In this document: positions 1 to 6,955 of the stretch, piece by piece | Position numbering within the stretch: position 1 is the first letter of the stretch | How the letters are laid out: each line of letters opens with the position of its first letter | Origin: Alphaproteobacteria bacterium | GTDB taxonomy: Bacteria > Pseudomonadota > Alphaproteobacteria > Micavibrionales > Micavibrionaceae | DNA length: 64,000 bases | Assembly: GCA_018000295.1 (NCBI GenBank) | Contig: JAGNKE010000011.1 | Span: 1-64,000 of the forward strand | Direction: 5' to 3' | Program-made: the position numbers and the translations under genes | The notes under the pieces: model-generated | The model's input: only the letters and a program-made list of their open reading frames with translations | What the model was told of the DNA's origin: nothing | Database searches by the model: none

Positions 1-33
1 CTCAATATCCCGATAATCTGCTCCGTCGTATAA

Positions 34-315
34 CGTTTCTGCGACATCCTCGCCTCCATAAATACAGTCCAAATAATCTACCGGAGATTCACTCTCCAAC
101 CGGACTCATTTATAGGGGGTGGCTCAGGTCACGGAGACCGGCATAAAGGTGCCGGCCTCGGGCTTGCCATCTGCAAGGCTATCGTGATGGCGCATGAGGG
201 CAGGATATGGGTCGAAAAAAAAATGTCCGGCGATAACGCCAAGGGCGCAACTTTCTATATCTTTATTCCTGCTTCGCGCCTTGTGGTTCCCGATCTATCG
301 AAGGAGCCGATGTGA
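34..315 (+). pseudogene. C-terminal remnant of a KdpD-type sensor histidine kinase
   Basis: The frame ending in TGA at 313-315 encodes the G2-box region of a histidine kinase ATPase domain (GAGLGLAICKAIV, then a short KdpD-like tail ending KEPM). The stop overlaps the start of the KdpE-like regulator (TGATG), the normal kdpDE arrangement. Upstream the frame is closed by TAA at 31-33, and I cannot find a clean F box or G1 box. A fragment resembling the G1/F region (PDNLLRRI) reads in another frame at the very start. This suggests a frameshifted or truncated kinase, but only 33 bases of upstream context are visible, so a sequencing error is also possible. The kinase would sense K+ limitation or turgor in the Kdp system; no kdpABC is in the window. 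Confidence 0.5.
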
Positions 316-1010
316 TGCCAACACGGCCCACTATCCTGATCATCGACGATGAAGACGATATAAGAAACTTTCTTTCCGTCTCCCTCACGAATGCGGGTTA
401 CAAGGTACAGGAAGCGCGGGACGGCCAAGAGGCGCTAAAGTGGGTGGAAAACAGGATTCCCGAGTTGGTGATCCTTGATCTTGGCCTGCCCGATCAGGAC
501 GGTAAATCTGTTTTAAGTGCGATCAGGGGGTGGTCGGCCGTTCCTGTTATTATTCTATCGGCAAGAGATCAGGAAACCGAAAAGGTTGAGGCTCTGGATA
601 TCGGCGCAGACGATTATCTGATCAAGCCCTTTGGAATTGCAGAGCTTCTGGCGAGGATCAAGGTGGCCCTTCGCCACGCCTCCAGAATGGAGGGTAAAAC
701 AGATCATATCTATCGGCATCTTGATCTGGTGATTGACCAAGACAGAAGGCGTGTGACATTAGCCGAAGCCGAGGTACACCTGACCCCAACGGAATACAAG
801 CTTCTTGCAGCATTGGCCAGACAGCCCGGCAGGGTTGTCACACAGTCATCCTTAATTAATTCCGTATGGGGCAAGAACGCGCAGGGCAATTCGCATTACT
901 TGCGAATCTATGTACAGCATTTGCGTGAAAAGCTTAAAGATGACCCCCTGCATCCGCACTTCATCCTTACCGAGCCCGGTGTGGGGTATCGGATTGCGGT
1001 AGAGGAATAA
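315..1010 (+). CDS. kdpE: KdpE-like OmpR-family response regulator
   Basis: Two-component DNA-binding regulator of about 231 residues. The receiver domain (about 1-118) has the acidic pair D11-D12, phospho-acceptor D55 in the LVILDLGLP context, and K104 in the IKPF motif. The winged-helix output domain (about 130-231) ends with a KdpE-type signature: HYLRIYVQHLREKL followed by LTEPGVGYRI. ATG at 315 overlaps the upstream kinase stop (TGATG), which implies translational coupling; GTG at 312 is an alternative. In known systems KdpE activates the kdpFABC potassium transporter. Those genes are not here and the partner kinase looks damaged, so the regulator may be orphaned or cross-regulated. Confidence 0.88.
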   Translation: MPTRPTILIIDDEDDIRNFLSVSLTNAGYKVQEARDGQEALKWVENRIPELVILDLGLPDQDGKSVLSAIRGWSAVPVIILSARDQETEKVEALDIGADDYLIKPFGIAELLARIKVALRHASRMEGKTDHIYRHLDLVIDQDRRRVTLAEAEVHLTPTEYKLLAALARQPGRVVTQSSLINSVWGKNAQGNSHYLRIYVQHLREKLKDDPLHPHFILTEPGVGYRIAVEE

Positions 1011-1039
1011 GGGGCATGGTGCGCCTGAACGGTAAAACT

Positions 1040-1264
1040 TCAATCCAACTCTTTGAGATATTGTATCATTGGAATGAAATCTTGAAATTTTCTAAATGAC
1101 TGTTTACGTTTTTTCTCACTTGTATAGCCAAGCACGTTCTTAGGACGTAGAATAATCATACTCTCTACTTTTATAGGGGCAATTCAGTAGCCGCCTGAGG
1201 ATAACTTTTCTGCAGCTTTTAAGCCTGCATGCCCACCCCCGATGATTGCGATTGTTCTTTTTAT
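1040..1264 (-). pseudogene. Relic of an FAD/NAD(P)-dependent oxidoreductase
   Basis: Reading the minus strand in one frame gives 75 codons. It opens with a dinucleotide-binding beta-alpha-beta fingerprint (TIAIIGGGHAGLKAAEKL), hits an in-frame TGA at 1184-1186, then continues into a lysine/phenylalanine-rich tail ending IQYLKELD before TGA at 1040-1042. The expected start position reads ATA instead of ATG, preceded by a good AAGGAG Shine-Dalgarno (1274-1279). An N-terminus joined in frame to a plausible C-terminus, with everything between missing, fits an internally deleted flavoprotein gene. The FAD/NAD assignment rests only on the GxGxxG motif. A short real peptide is not excluded but is unlikely without a start codon. 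Confidence 0.45.
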
Positions 1265-1406
1265 GAGTAATGACTCCTTATTATTTCTTTAGCCGTCGTT
1301 CTTTAACGCTGGCCAGAGCCGACTTAGAATCAATTTTGAGACATTAGATACATAATACTTGCGCCATGATGGGTTTTTTTCCCTTCTATTCTAGCCTGCC
1401 TTACAA

Positions 1407-1442
1407 TAAAAAGGCCCTCCCGATTTTCATCGGAAGGGCTTC
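1407..1442 (-). terminator. Rho-independent terminator after the RTX gene
   Basis: On the minus strand the sequence reads AAGCCCTTCCGAT, a short AAAA-type loop, then ATCGGGAGGGCC followed by a T tract. It forms a GC-rich hairpin about 20 bp past the stop codon of the RTX gene at 1462, so it should end that transcript. Confidence 0.8.
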
Positions 1443-1461
1443 TGGAGGATATCGTTAATGA

Positions 1462-3138
1462 TTATACGGTCGGTCCGACAAACTCGACCAGATCAAGTTC
1501 TTCGCCTGTCCTCAGATTCACCTGCTTGATGAAACCGATCCCTTCCACATAGAACTTGTGTTCCTTGGTGAAGGGTTCCAGCGGCGTGAACTCAAAAGTT
1601 TTCACGACATTGGTGAAGGTTCCGTACGGTACAGTCACACTATCGCTTGTGCTGAGCAGGGTAGCGGTATCCTCGGCCTCACCGATATACAACTCCTGCT
1701 TGTAGGTCTCGTCAATGTGGGCAGAGGGATCTGCAAACATCACGATCCCCGGCAGAGCGCCGTCAACGCCCCATTCAAAGGAACCGTGCGTATCTAAGGG
1801 CTGGCCATCCTCATAGGCGGTGGTGAACTCGCCCAGATACCAGACGTTTCCGTCCAGATCCTGCGCGTACCAGTCATAGGTATCTTCGCGGATTTCTCCG
1901 TTCACATAGACGGTGTCGCGGACGACCGTCGCCTCGACGCCGTTGATCATGCGGGTTTCATCAAGAACCTCGACGACCTGACGCTCCAGCCCTTCATCGG
2001 TCATGCCTTCATACACCCACTTGGTGCCTGGAACAAAAGGCAGGTAGGGGTTATCAATCACAGCACCGTTGAAATCAGCCGCGCTGATATCGGGGGTATG
2101 TCTCGGGTCGATGATGAAGTCGTCGGCATCAATTCGATCAAGCCGGACTTTTTCCAGAACGGCTAGCTCCTGATCTTCAAAAGAGACCACAACATGCTTT
2201 CCTTCCTGTTCAAAGGTCAGGTCTTCAAAAGAATTCAGGCCTTCAATGTTGCGTATCTGCAGTTTGTCAACGCCGTCCTTGAAATCCTTTATGGTATTGA
2301 GCCCGTCCGGCAATTCACCGTCAGCCAGTTCGAACAGGTCTGCGCCCTGCCCGCCATAAGCGACGTTATTTCCGCCATAAAACTCGATATAGTCATCACC
2401 ACTGTTTCCATAGAGAACATCATGATGACCGCCGCGTACGATGTCATTGCCCTGTCCGCCTTTCAGGACGTTATAGCCATCGCCGTCAGCCGTGCTGAGG
2501 GTGTCGTCACCTGTTCCGCCGCTGAGTTCATCATGATGATTGCCCTCAAGTTCATCGTCACCGGAATCGCCCTTAAGCACGTTGTATCCGTTACCTTCAG
2601 CCGTGCTCAAAAGATCGTCATCCTTGCCGCCCGAAAGGGTATCGTGATGATTGCCCTCCAGTTCGTCATCGCCCTCCCCACCCTTCAGGATGTTGAAGCC
2701 GTTGCCTTCGTTCGTCGAGAGTTCATCATCGCCGGACCCGCCGATCAGCGTGTCGTGATGATTGGCCTCAAGCTCATCATTGCCGGGGCCACCCTCAAGA
2801 ATATTGTAGCCACGTCCCTCAAGAGTATTCAGAATATCGTTGCCGCGATATCCAAGAAGAAGGTCGCGGTAATCGCCCTCAAGTTCATCATCGCCGCGGG
2901 TTCCGCGAAAGACTCTCCCGCCATCTTCATCATTGTCGGATTCACCGCTGAGCAGCAGATCCATTTTTCCGTCCGACAGAACATCTGCGAAATCTATAAC
3001 AGAGCTACTTTCCTGGGCGTAGGACTTTATGGCACTTTCAAGGGCCGGATGGGACACTCCGCCAAGCATTGGCGCTGCAGAGTAGCCGGATTCTGATTGA
3101 ACAAAATTATCAATCGAGTTTTCATTAAATTCGAACAT
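1462..3138 (-). CDS. RTX-repeat (hemolysin-type calcium-binding) protein with a novel-looking C-terminal domain
   Basis: 558 residues, acidic, without a Sec signal peptide. After a short N-terminal region (1 to about 75), residues about 78-268 hold GGxGxDxLx-type calcium-binding nonapeptides arranged in a higher-order repeat of about 37 residues, each carrying an (E/G)xxHHD segment and an NGYNVLKG-like strand. Residues about 366-558 form a separate globular domain beginning PFVPGTKWVYEG, with a DTYDWYAQD segment. I know this domain type from uncharacterised bacterial proteins but cannot name a family. RTX proteins usually leave by type I secretion; here the C-terminus is the extra domain rather than a classic secretion signal, and no ABC/HlyD genes are nearby. 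It ends at a strong terminator and starts downstream of two CTTAAG-type operators, so it is probably controlled by the adjacent two-component system. Confidence 0.85.
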   Translation of the reverse strand: MFEFNENSIDNFVQSESGYSAAPMLGGVSHPALESAIKSYAQESSSVIDFADVLSDGKMDLLLSGESDNDEDGGRVFRGTRGDDELEGDYRDLLLGYRGNDILNTLEGRGYNILEGGPGNDELEANHHDTLIGGSGDDELSTNEGNGFNILKGGEGDDELEGNHHDTLSGGKDDDLLSTAEGNGYNVLKGDSGDDELEGNHHDELSGGTGDDTLSTADGDGYNVLKGGQGNDIVRGGHHDVLYGNSGDDYIEFYGGNNVAYGGQGADLFELADGELPDGLNTIKDFKDGVDKLQIRNIEGLNSFEDLTFEQEGKHVVVSFEDQELAVLEKVRLDRIDADDFIIDPRHTPDISAADFNGAVIDNPYLPFVPGTKWVYEGMTDEGLERQVVEVLDETRMINGVEATVVRDTVYVNGEIREDTYDWYAQDLDGNVWYLGEFTTAYEDGQPLDTHGSFEWGVDGALPGIVMFADPSAHIDETYKQELYIGEAEDTATLLSTSDSVTVPYGTFTNVVKTFEFTPLEPFTKEHKFYVEGIGFIKQVNLRTGEELDLVEFVGPTV

Positions 3139-3211
3139 GATTATCTCCTAAATTACATTACACTTTTGGATGCAAAAAAATTTTGCCGCCTTGATGCGAT
3201 GAGATAGGAAA

Positions 3212-3233
3212 TCAAACTTAGATAAGACTTAAG
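3212..3233 (-). promoter_or_regulatory. Predicted operator 2 of the RTX gene (CTTAAG-type direct repeat)
   Basis: On the minus strand: CTTAAG, N5, TCTAAG, then TTTGA, ending 74 bp before the RTX start codon. The 11-bp-phased hexamers match the binding architecture of OmpR/PmrA/QseB regulators. Nineteen of 22 positions are identical to the element before the PepSY gene at 5613-5634, including the trailing TTTGA. Confidence 0.6.
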
Positions 3234-3248
3234 CGGGCGGTTTTTTTT

Positions 3249-3265
3249 CTTAAGTTTGCCTTAAG
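3249..3265 (-). promoter_or_regulatory. Predicted operator 1 of the RTX gene (perfect CTTAAG-N5-CTTAAG)
   Basis: A perfect direct repeat CTTAAG-N5-CTTAAG directly abuts the stop codon of the sensor kinase gene and lies 111 bp upstream of the RTX start. Its centre is 32 bp from the centre of the second element (3217-3233), about three helical turns. Such tandem boxes are typical for cooperative OmpR-family regulators. Confidence 0.6.
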
Positions 3266-4600
3266 TCAGGAACGGCAGCCCTGAAAGGTTATGATGAATC
3301 GCACGCCTTTGTGTCCGTTGTTACCCGTGACTGTAATTTCTGCGTTATGCTTTTGGACAATCGCCTTGACGATCGAAAGGCCAAGGCCCGAGCCTGTGGT
3401 TTTCGTTCCAAGAACACGGTAGAAGCGGTCGAAAATCCGTTCCCGGTCTTCTTCCGGTATTCCCGGCCCGTTATCGCTCACGCTCAAGATGACCGATGTC
3501 CCATCCCCTACAACGCCGATATCCACCTGCCCGTTTTCCGGCGTATAAAGTATGGCGTTATGCAGAAGGTTTCCGATGAGAATTTGCAGACTTTGCTCGT
3601 CTCCTATAACAAACTTTTCCCGTTCATCGCACAAAGCAGTCAAGCGGATATTTTTTTCCCCGGCAAAGGGCAGATATTCATCGCTGACCTGCCGGGCAAG
3701 GCGGTTGAGATCAATTTTTTCCTTCAATATCTCCCCGGATTCCGGCTCCTGCCTCGCTAAAGCCAGAAGGTTTTTGACCATATGGATGCTTCTTTTTACG
3801 CCGGCCTTCAGCCGTTCAAGGCTTTCGCGGCGCTCCGCCTCATTCTGAGAGCGCTCGAGATTATCGATCTGAATCTGAACGGCCGCCAGGGGTGTGCGGA
3901 GTTCGTGCGCCGCATCGGCTGTAAATTGCCTCTGGGCCTTGAGGGCTTCATCGAGCCTGACAAGAAGCTGGTTCAAAGAATCAACCACGGTCCTGATTTC
4001 CTCCGGTACTTTTTCCAGCATAAGCGGCGAAAGATTTTGGGAGTCCTTTTTTTCTATTTCCGCTGACACGGTCCTGAGGGGCTTCAGCCCGCGTGTAATC
4101 GCAAAGAAAGAAAGGATCAGGACGAAGGGAAGCTGGGCGAGGATAGGCTGAAGGAAGGTCCAGACAATTTCAAGGATATCCTCGTCGCGCTCCTCCATTT
4201 CTCCGACAATCTGTATTGTCCGCCCGCTCTTCGTCTTTTTGATGTAATAGCGCCAGCGTTCATCATCATAATCGACATACCCGAAGCCCTTATCTTCGAT
4301 CAGAGGGACTTCGAGGTCTTTATGGGAGGTATAGAGAAGCTTTCCGTCTTGAGCCCAGACCTGAATGAGGAAATCCCCGTCCTCTCCCAGATCATGCTGC
4401 TCATGAAGAATTTTATCAGCTTGACGCGGCTGCGCCTCCTCCTGCGCGGCGACGGCATACCCGACCTGAAGCATACTTTCATCGAGCATATCATTGAGTT
4501 CCTCCTCCGAAATTTGAAAAATCAGCGTAGCGAGAAACGCAGTCCCCAGAAAAAGAACCAGAGTTATCCAAAACAGAAGCTTGAGACGGAGGGAATTCAT
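3266..4600 (-). CDS. QseC/PmrB-like sensor histidine kinase
   Basis: About 444 residues. TM1 lies near residues 8-30, followed by a periplasmic sensor segment of about 120 residues rich in acidic residues, TM2 near 150-175 and a HAMP-like linker. The HisKA domain carries the phospho-accepting His in AAHELRTPLAAVQ near residue 237. The HATPase domain has an N box (NLLHNAILYTP), a G1 box (DNGPGIP), an F box (IFDRFYR) and a G2 box (GSGLGLSIVKAI). ATG at 4600 overlaps the regulator stop codon (ATGA), giving translational coupling; a TTG six bases upstream is less likely. Together with the upstream regulator and PepSY gene it forms an operon; acidic periplasmic loops of PmrB-like kinases often sense cations, which is only an inference here. 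Confidence 0.9.
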   Translation of the reverse strand: MNSLRLKLLFWITLVLFLGTAFLATLIFQISEEELNDMLDESMLQVGYAVAAQEEAQPRQADKILHEQHDLGEDGDFLIQVWAQDGKLLYTSHKDLEVPLIEDKGFGYVDYDDERWRYYIKKTKSGRTIQIVGEMEERDEDILEIVWTFLQPILAQLPFVLILSFFAITRGLKPLRTVSAEIEKKDSQNLSPLMLEKVPEEIRTVVDSLNQLLVRLDEALKAQRQFTADAAHELRTPLAAVQIQIDNLERSQNEAERRESLERLKAGVKRSIHMVKNLLALARQEPESGEILKEKIDLNRLARQVSDEYLPFAGEKNIRLTALCDEREKFVIGDEQSLQILIGNLLHNAILYTPENGQVDIGVVGDGTSVILSVSDNGPGIPEEDRERIFDRFYRVLGTKTTGSGLGLSIVKAIVQKHNAEITVTGNNGHKGVRFIITFQGCRS

Positions 4601-5259
4601 GAACAATCACCTATCGAATAGCCCACGCCTCTCGTGTTCTTAATAATGCTTTTTCCCAGTTTCTTGCGGAGCTGGTGAATATGCACTTCAACCGAATTGC
4701 TTTCCACCTCCTCGTTCCAGCCGTAGAGTTTTTCCTCCAGCTGCGCCCGGGAGAAAATCGAGCCGGGATTTTCCATCAATATCCTCATCAACGAAAACTC
4801 TCGTCCGGAGAGAATATATTTTTTATCGTGATAACTGGCCTCGTGTGTCGCCGGATTAAGACATAGGTTTCCAAGGTTAATCAGGGGAGAGCGCTGATTT
4901 TCGCGGCGGCGCAAAAGCAACCTGATCCTTGCCTCCAACTCCTCCAGCGCGAAGGGCTTGAGCATATATTCGTCTGCGCCGTAATCGAGTCCCTTCACAC
5001 GATCGGTAACCGCATCGCGTGCGGTGAGAATAAGCACCGGAATATCGTTCTGATTTTTGCGGAGTTCCTGCAGGATCGTAAAGCCGTTTTTATTCGGCAG
5101 TCCAAGATCAAGGATAACAAGACAGTAGCTGTCGTCCTTCAGGCAGTCTTCGACGTCAAATCCGTCCTGCACCCAATCGACACTGTACCCGGATCGGCGC
5201 AAAGCCTTCTGCAGGCCTTCCCCGATCATGATGTCGTCTTCTACAAGCAGGAGTTTCAT
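4597..5259 (-). CDS. QseB/PmrA-like OmpR-family response regulator
   Basis: 220 residues. The receiver domain has E7-D8-D9, phospho-acceptor D51 (LVILDLGLP) and the conserved LKPF lysine. The C-terminal winged helix includes SNSVEVHIHQLRKKLG, typical of the QseB/PmrA subgroup. It is followed by its kinase with a 4-nt overlap and preceded by a PepSY gene 17 bp upstream. Members of this subgroup bind direct repeats of CTTAA-type half-sites, and such repeats occur upstream of this operon (5618-5634) and of the RTX gene (3217-3265), so these are its most probable targets. Confidence 0.92.
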   Translation of the reverse strand: MKLLLVEDDIMIGEGLQKALRRSGYSVDWVQDGFDVEDCLKDDSYCLVILDLGLPNKNGFTILQELRKNQNDIPVLILTARDAVTDRVKGLDYGADEYMLKPFALEELEARIRLLLRRRENQRSPLINLGNLCLNPATHEASYHDKKYILSGREFSLMRILMENPGSIFSRAQLEEKLYGWNEEVESNSVEVHIHQLRKKLGKSIIKNTRGVGYSIGDCS

Positions 5260-5276
5260 GTTTAACTCTGCGACTC

Positions 5277-5564
5277 CTAGTCATCAGTGTCAGCTTGCTC
5301 AACCTCTATAATGGAGCCGCTGTTGCCATCGAGTTCCACTTCAAGCATTTCCCCGGCCTTGGTCTTTATATTGAATTCATAGACGGGGATGCCGGCTTCT
5401 GTTTCCAGCTTGCTGGCGAGGATTTCAGCCTCCGGGTATGATTCAAGAAGCTTTTCTTTAACTTGCTGCTCCGTCAACGACGGAATGGCTTCGTCCGCGA
5501 AGCTTCGGGCGCCGTATAAAGCAATCCCAGTGGCCATCAATCCTAAAACGATAAATTTTTTCAT
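5277..5564 (-). CDS. Secreted PepSY-domain protein
   Basis: 95 residues. A signal peptide (about 1-23, cleaved after SFA) precedes a single PepSY-like domain (about 28-90) with the usual alternation of an amphipathic helix (LTEQQVKEKLLESYP) and strands ending VELDGNSGSIIEVE. Small periplasmic PepSY proteins often sit in front of QseBC/PmrAB-like systems and are thought to modulate the sensor or a peptidase; the precise role is unknown. It is the first gene of the PepSY-regulator-kinase operon, and a CTTAAG-type operator lies 49 bp upstream. Confidence 0.85.
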   Translation of the reverse strand: MKKFIVLGLMATGIALYGARSFADEAIPSLTEQQVKEKLLESYPEAEILASKLETEAGIPVYEFNIKTKAGEMLEVELDGNSGSIIEVEQADTDD

Positions 5565-5612
5565 AAGGTTCTCCCGAGTTTTACTATTCAGATACTAACG
5601 TATTCTCTCCCC

Positions 5613-5634
5613 TCAAACTTATCTAAAACTTAAG
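5613..5634 (-). promoter_or_regulatory. Predicted operator of the PepSY-regulator-kinase operon
   Basis: On the minus strand: CTTAAG, N5, GATAAG, then TTTGA. It matches 19 of 22 positions of the element at 3212-3233 upstream of the RTX gene. A TAGTAT-like -10 hexamer lies downstream toward the PepSY gene, which would place the box where an activator normally replaces a weak -35. It suggests autoregulation. Confidence 0.6.
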
Positions 5635-5660
5635 GAGATCAAGGTTTTCCCTGCACTTTC

Positions 5661-5677
5661 CTTTACCAATTCTTAAC
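5661..5677 (+). promoter_or_regulatory. Possible weak regulator box before the outer-membrane barrel gene
   Basis: CTTTAC-N5-CTTAAC has the spacing of the CTTAAG boxes but two altered half-sites. Its centre is 43 bp (about four turns) from the stronger box at 5618-5634 in the same divergent intergenic region, so it could extend control to the plus-strand barrel gene. It may also be chance. Confidence 0.3.
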
Positions 5678-5774
5678 AAAAGCGTGGAAAAAGTAGGTAG
5701 ACTGCACCCCATTTTATGTCGCTTACCTGAAATATCTGATATTTTTCTCATGAGTTTTTTATTACTTACCTCCC

Positions 5775-6878
5775 ATGCACCAGAAATCATCCCGTTTGTT
5801 GTTCTTTATGTGTGCGCTTTTCTCTGCGCCGGTAGCGTATGCGGAAAATACAGATCATTTTGCAGACTATCCTGCAGTTTCGGGGGAACTTATCCTGGAG
5901 CTGGAAGGGGAAGCCAGCCTCGGTTCCGATGATCCTGAGGACGAGCGCGACATCTCGGCCTTCAACGCGGAAATCAGCGCTGAACTCGGCTTAAGTGAGA
6001 ATTTTTATATCGACACCACCCTTGTCCTTGAACCCGTGCGCGATCCCGATCCGGGTAAGGATAGTTTTTTTGAAGACGAAGGTGCGTATGTCGAGGAACT
6101 GACCCTGAACTTCGAATACGGCCCATGGTCGGCCTTTGCCGGAAAGTTCAATCCTGGGTTCGACACCTCATGGGAGCGCGACCGGGGAATCTGGACCGAA
6201 GATTTCGCGGAGGATTACGAAATCACGGAAAAGATCGGTCTTGGCGGCGCTTATGAAATGGAAAGCGACAGGTTCGGCAACCATATCGCAAGCGCAAGCG
6301 CCTTTTTCGCCGATACGACGTTCCTCTCCGGTTCGCTCGGGACAAGCCGGGAGCATGTCTCCCTTGAGGATGGTGGCCTGAGCAATACCGAGAGCCTGTC
6401 CTCCTATGTTGTCACGCTGGAGGGAGCGGAAATCCCCCCCATCGAGACTATCTATTACAGGCTCGGTTACCGCCATCTGGAAGCCGCAAAGGAGGATGAG
6501 GGCGATGACGATGAGGGCGGGGTTATTCTGAGGCTCGGAAATGATTTTGCTATCGACGTAACGGAACATTTCACGGCCGACCTGTTAACCGAGTACACCT
6601 ATGTCGAGGATTTCGAAGGGACGGACGATAATAACCATTATTTCACCGTCAGCCTGGTGAACACCTTCTACGACCGCTTGAACCTGGCCATCGGCTTCAC
6701 AGCGCGGAAAGTGGACAGCCGCGAGGAGCCCACCGCTCACGATCATCTCCTGCAGGTCTCTGGAGGCTATGATTTCGGCACCGGGCTGACCGCTGAAATC
6801 GGCTGGCGCAATACGGAAGAAGACGGCGTGCACACGGATATTGCCGGAGGCATCGTCCGCTATACCTATGATTTTTAA
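5775..6878 (+). CDS. LbtU-like outer-membrane beta-barrel porin
   Basis: 367 residues with a signal peptide (1 to about 23, cleaved after AYA). The mature part consists of alternating amphipathic strands separated by acidic loops and ends in a barrel-type terminal strand, VRYTYDF. The opening strands (GELILELEGEASL, NFYIDTTLVLEP) and the region with WSAFAGKFNPGFDTSWE resemble the LbtU family, whose Legionella member takes up the siderophore legiobactin. The substrate here is unknown. The Shine-Dalgarno before ATG 5775 is weak, and the start is chosen because it gives an intact signal peptide. It diverges from the PepSY operon across a 210-bp region holding two regulator-like boxes. Confidence 0.75.
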   Translation: MHQKSSRLLFFMCALFSAPVAYAENTDHFADYPAVSGELILELEGEASLGSDDPEDERDISAFNAEISAELGLSENFYIDTTLVLEPVRDPDPGKDSFFEDEGAYVEELTLNFEYGPWSAFAGKFNPGFDTSWERDRGIWTEDFAEDYEITEKIGLGGAYEMESDRFGNHIASASAFFADTTFLSGSLGTSREHVSLEDGGLSNTESLSSYVVTLEGAEIPPIETIYYRLGYRHLEAAKEDEGDDDEGGVILRLGNDFAIDVTEHFTADLLTEYTYVEDFEGTDDNNHYFTVSLVNTFYDRLNLAIGFTARKVDSREEPTAHDHLLQVSGGYDFGTGLTAEIGWRNTEEDGVHTDIAGGIVRYTYDF

Positions 6879-6955
6879 GGATATCCCCTTTAAGTTTTAC
6901 ATAAGTATTGCTTGTTACAGTCATTTTGTGGGCAGCAGTTTGTGGGGAGCGTTAC

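Noticed and set aside
2194..3096. A 300-codon plus-strand frame opposite the RTX gene
   Set aside because: It is a shadow of the repetitive GC-skewed RTX gene on the other strand; its product shows only repeated hydrophobic patterns mirroring the repeats.
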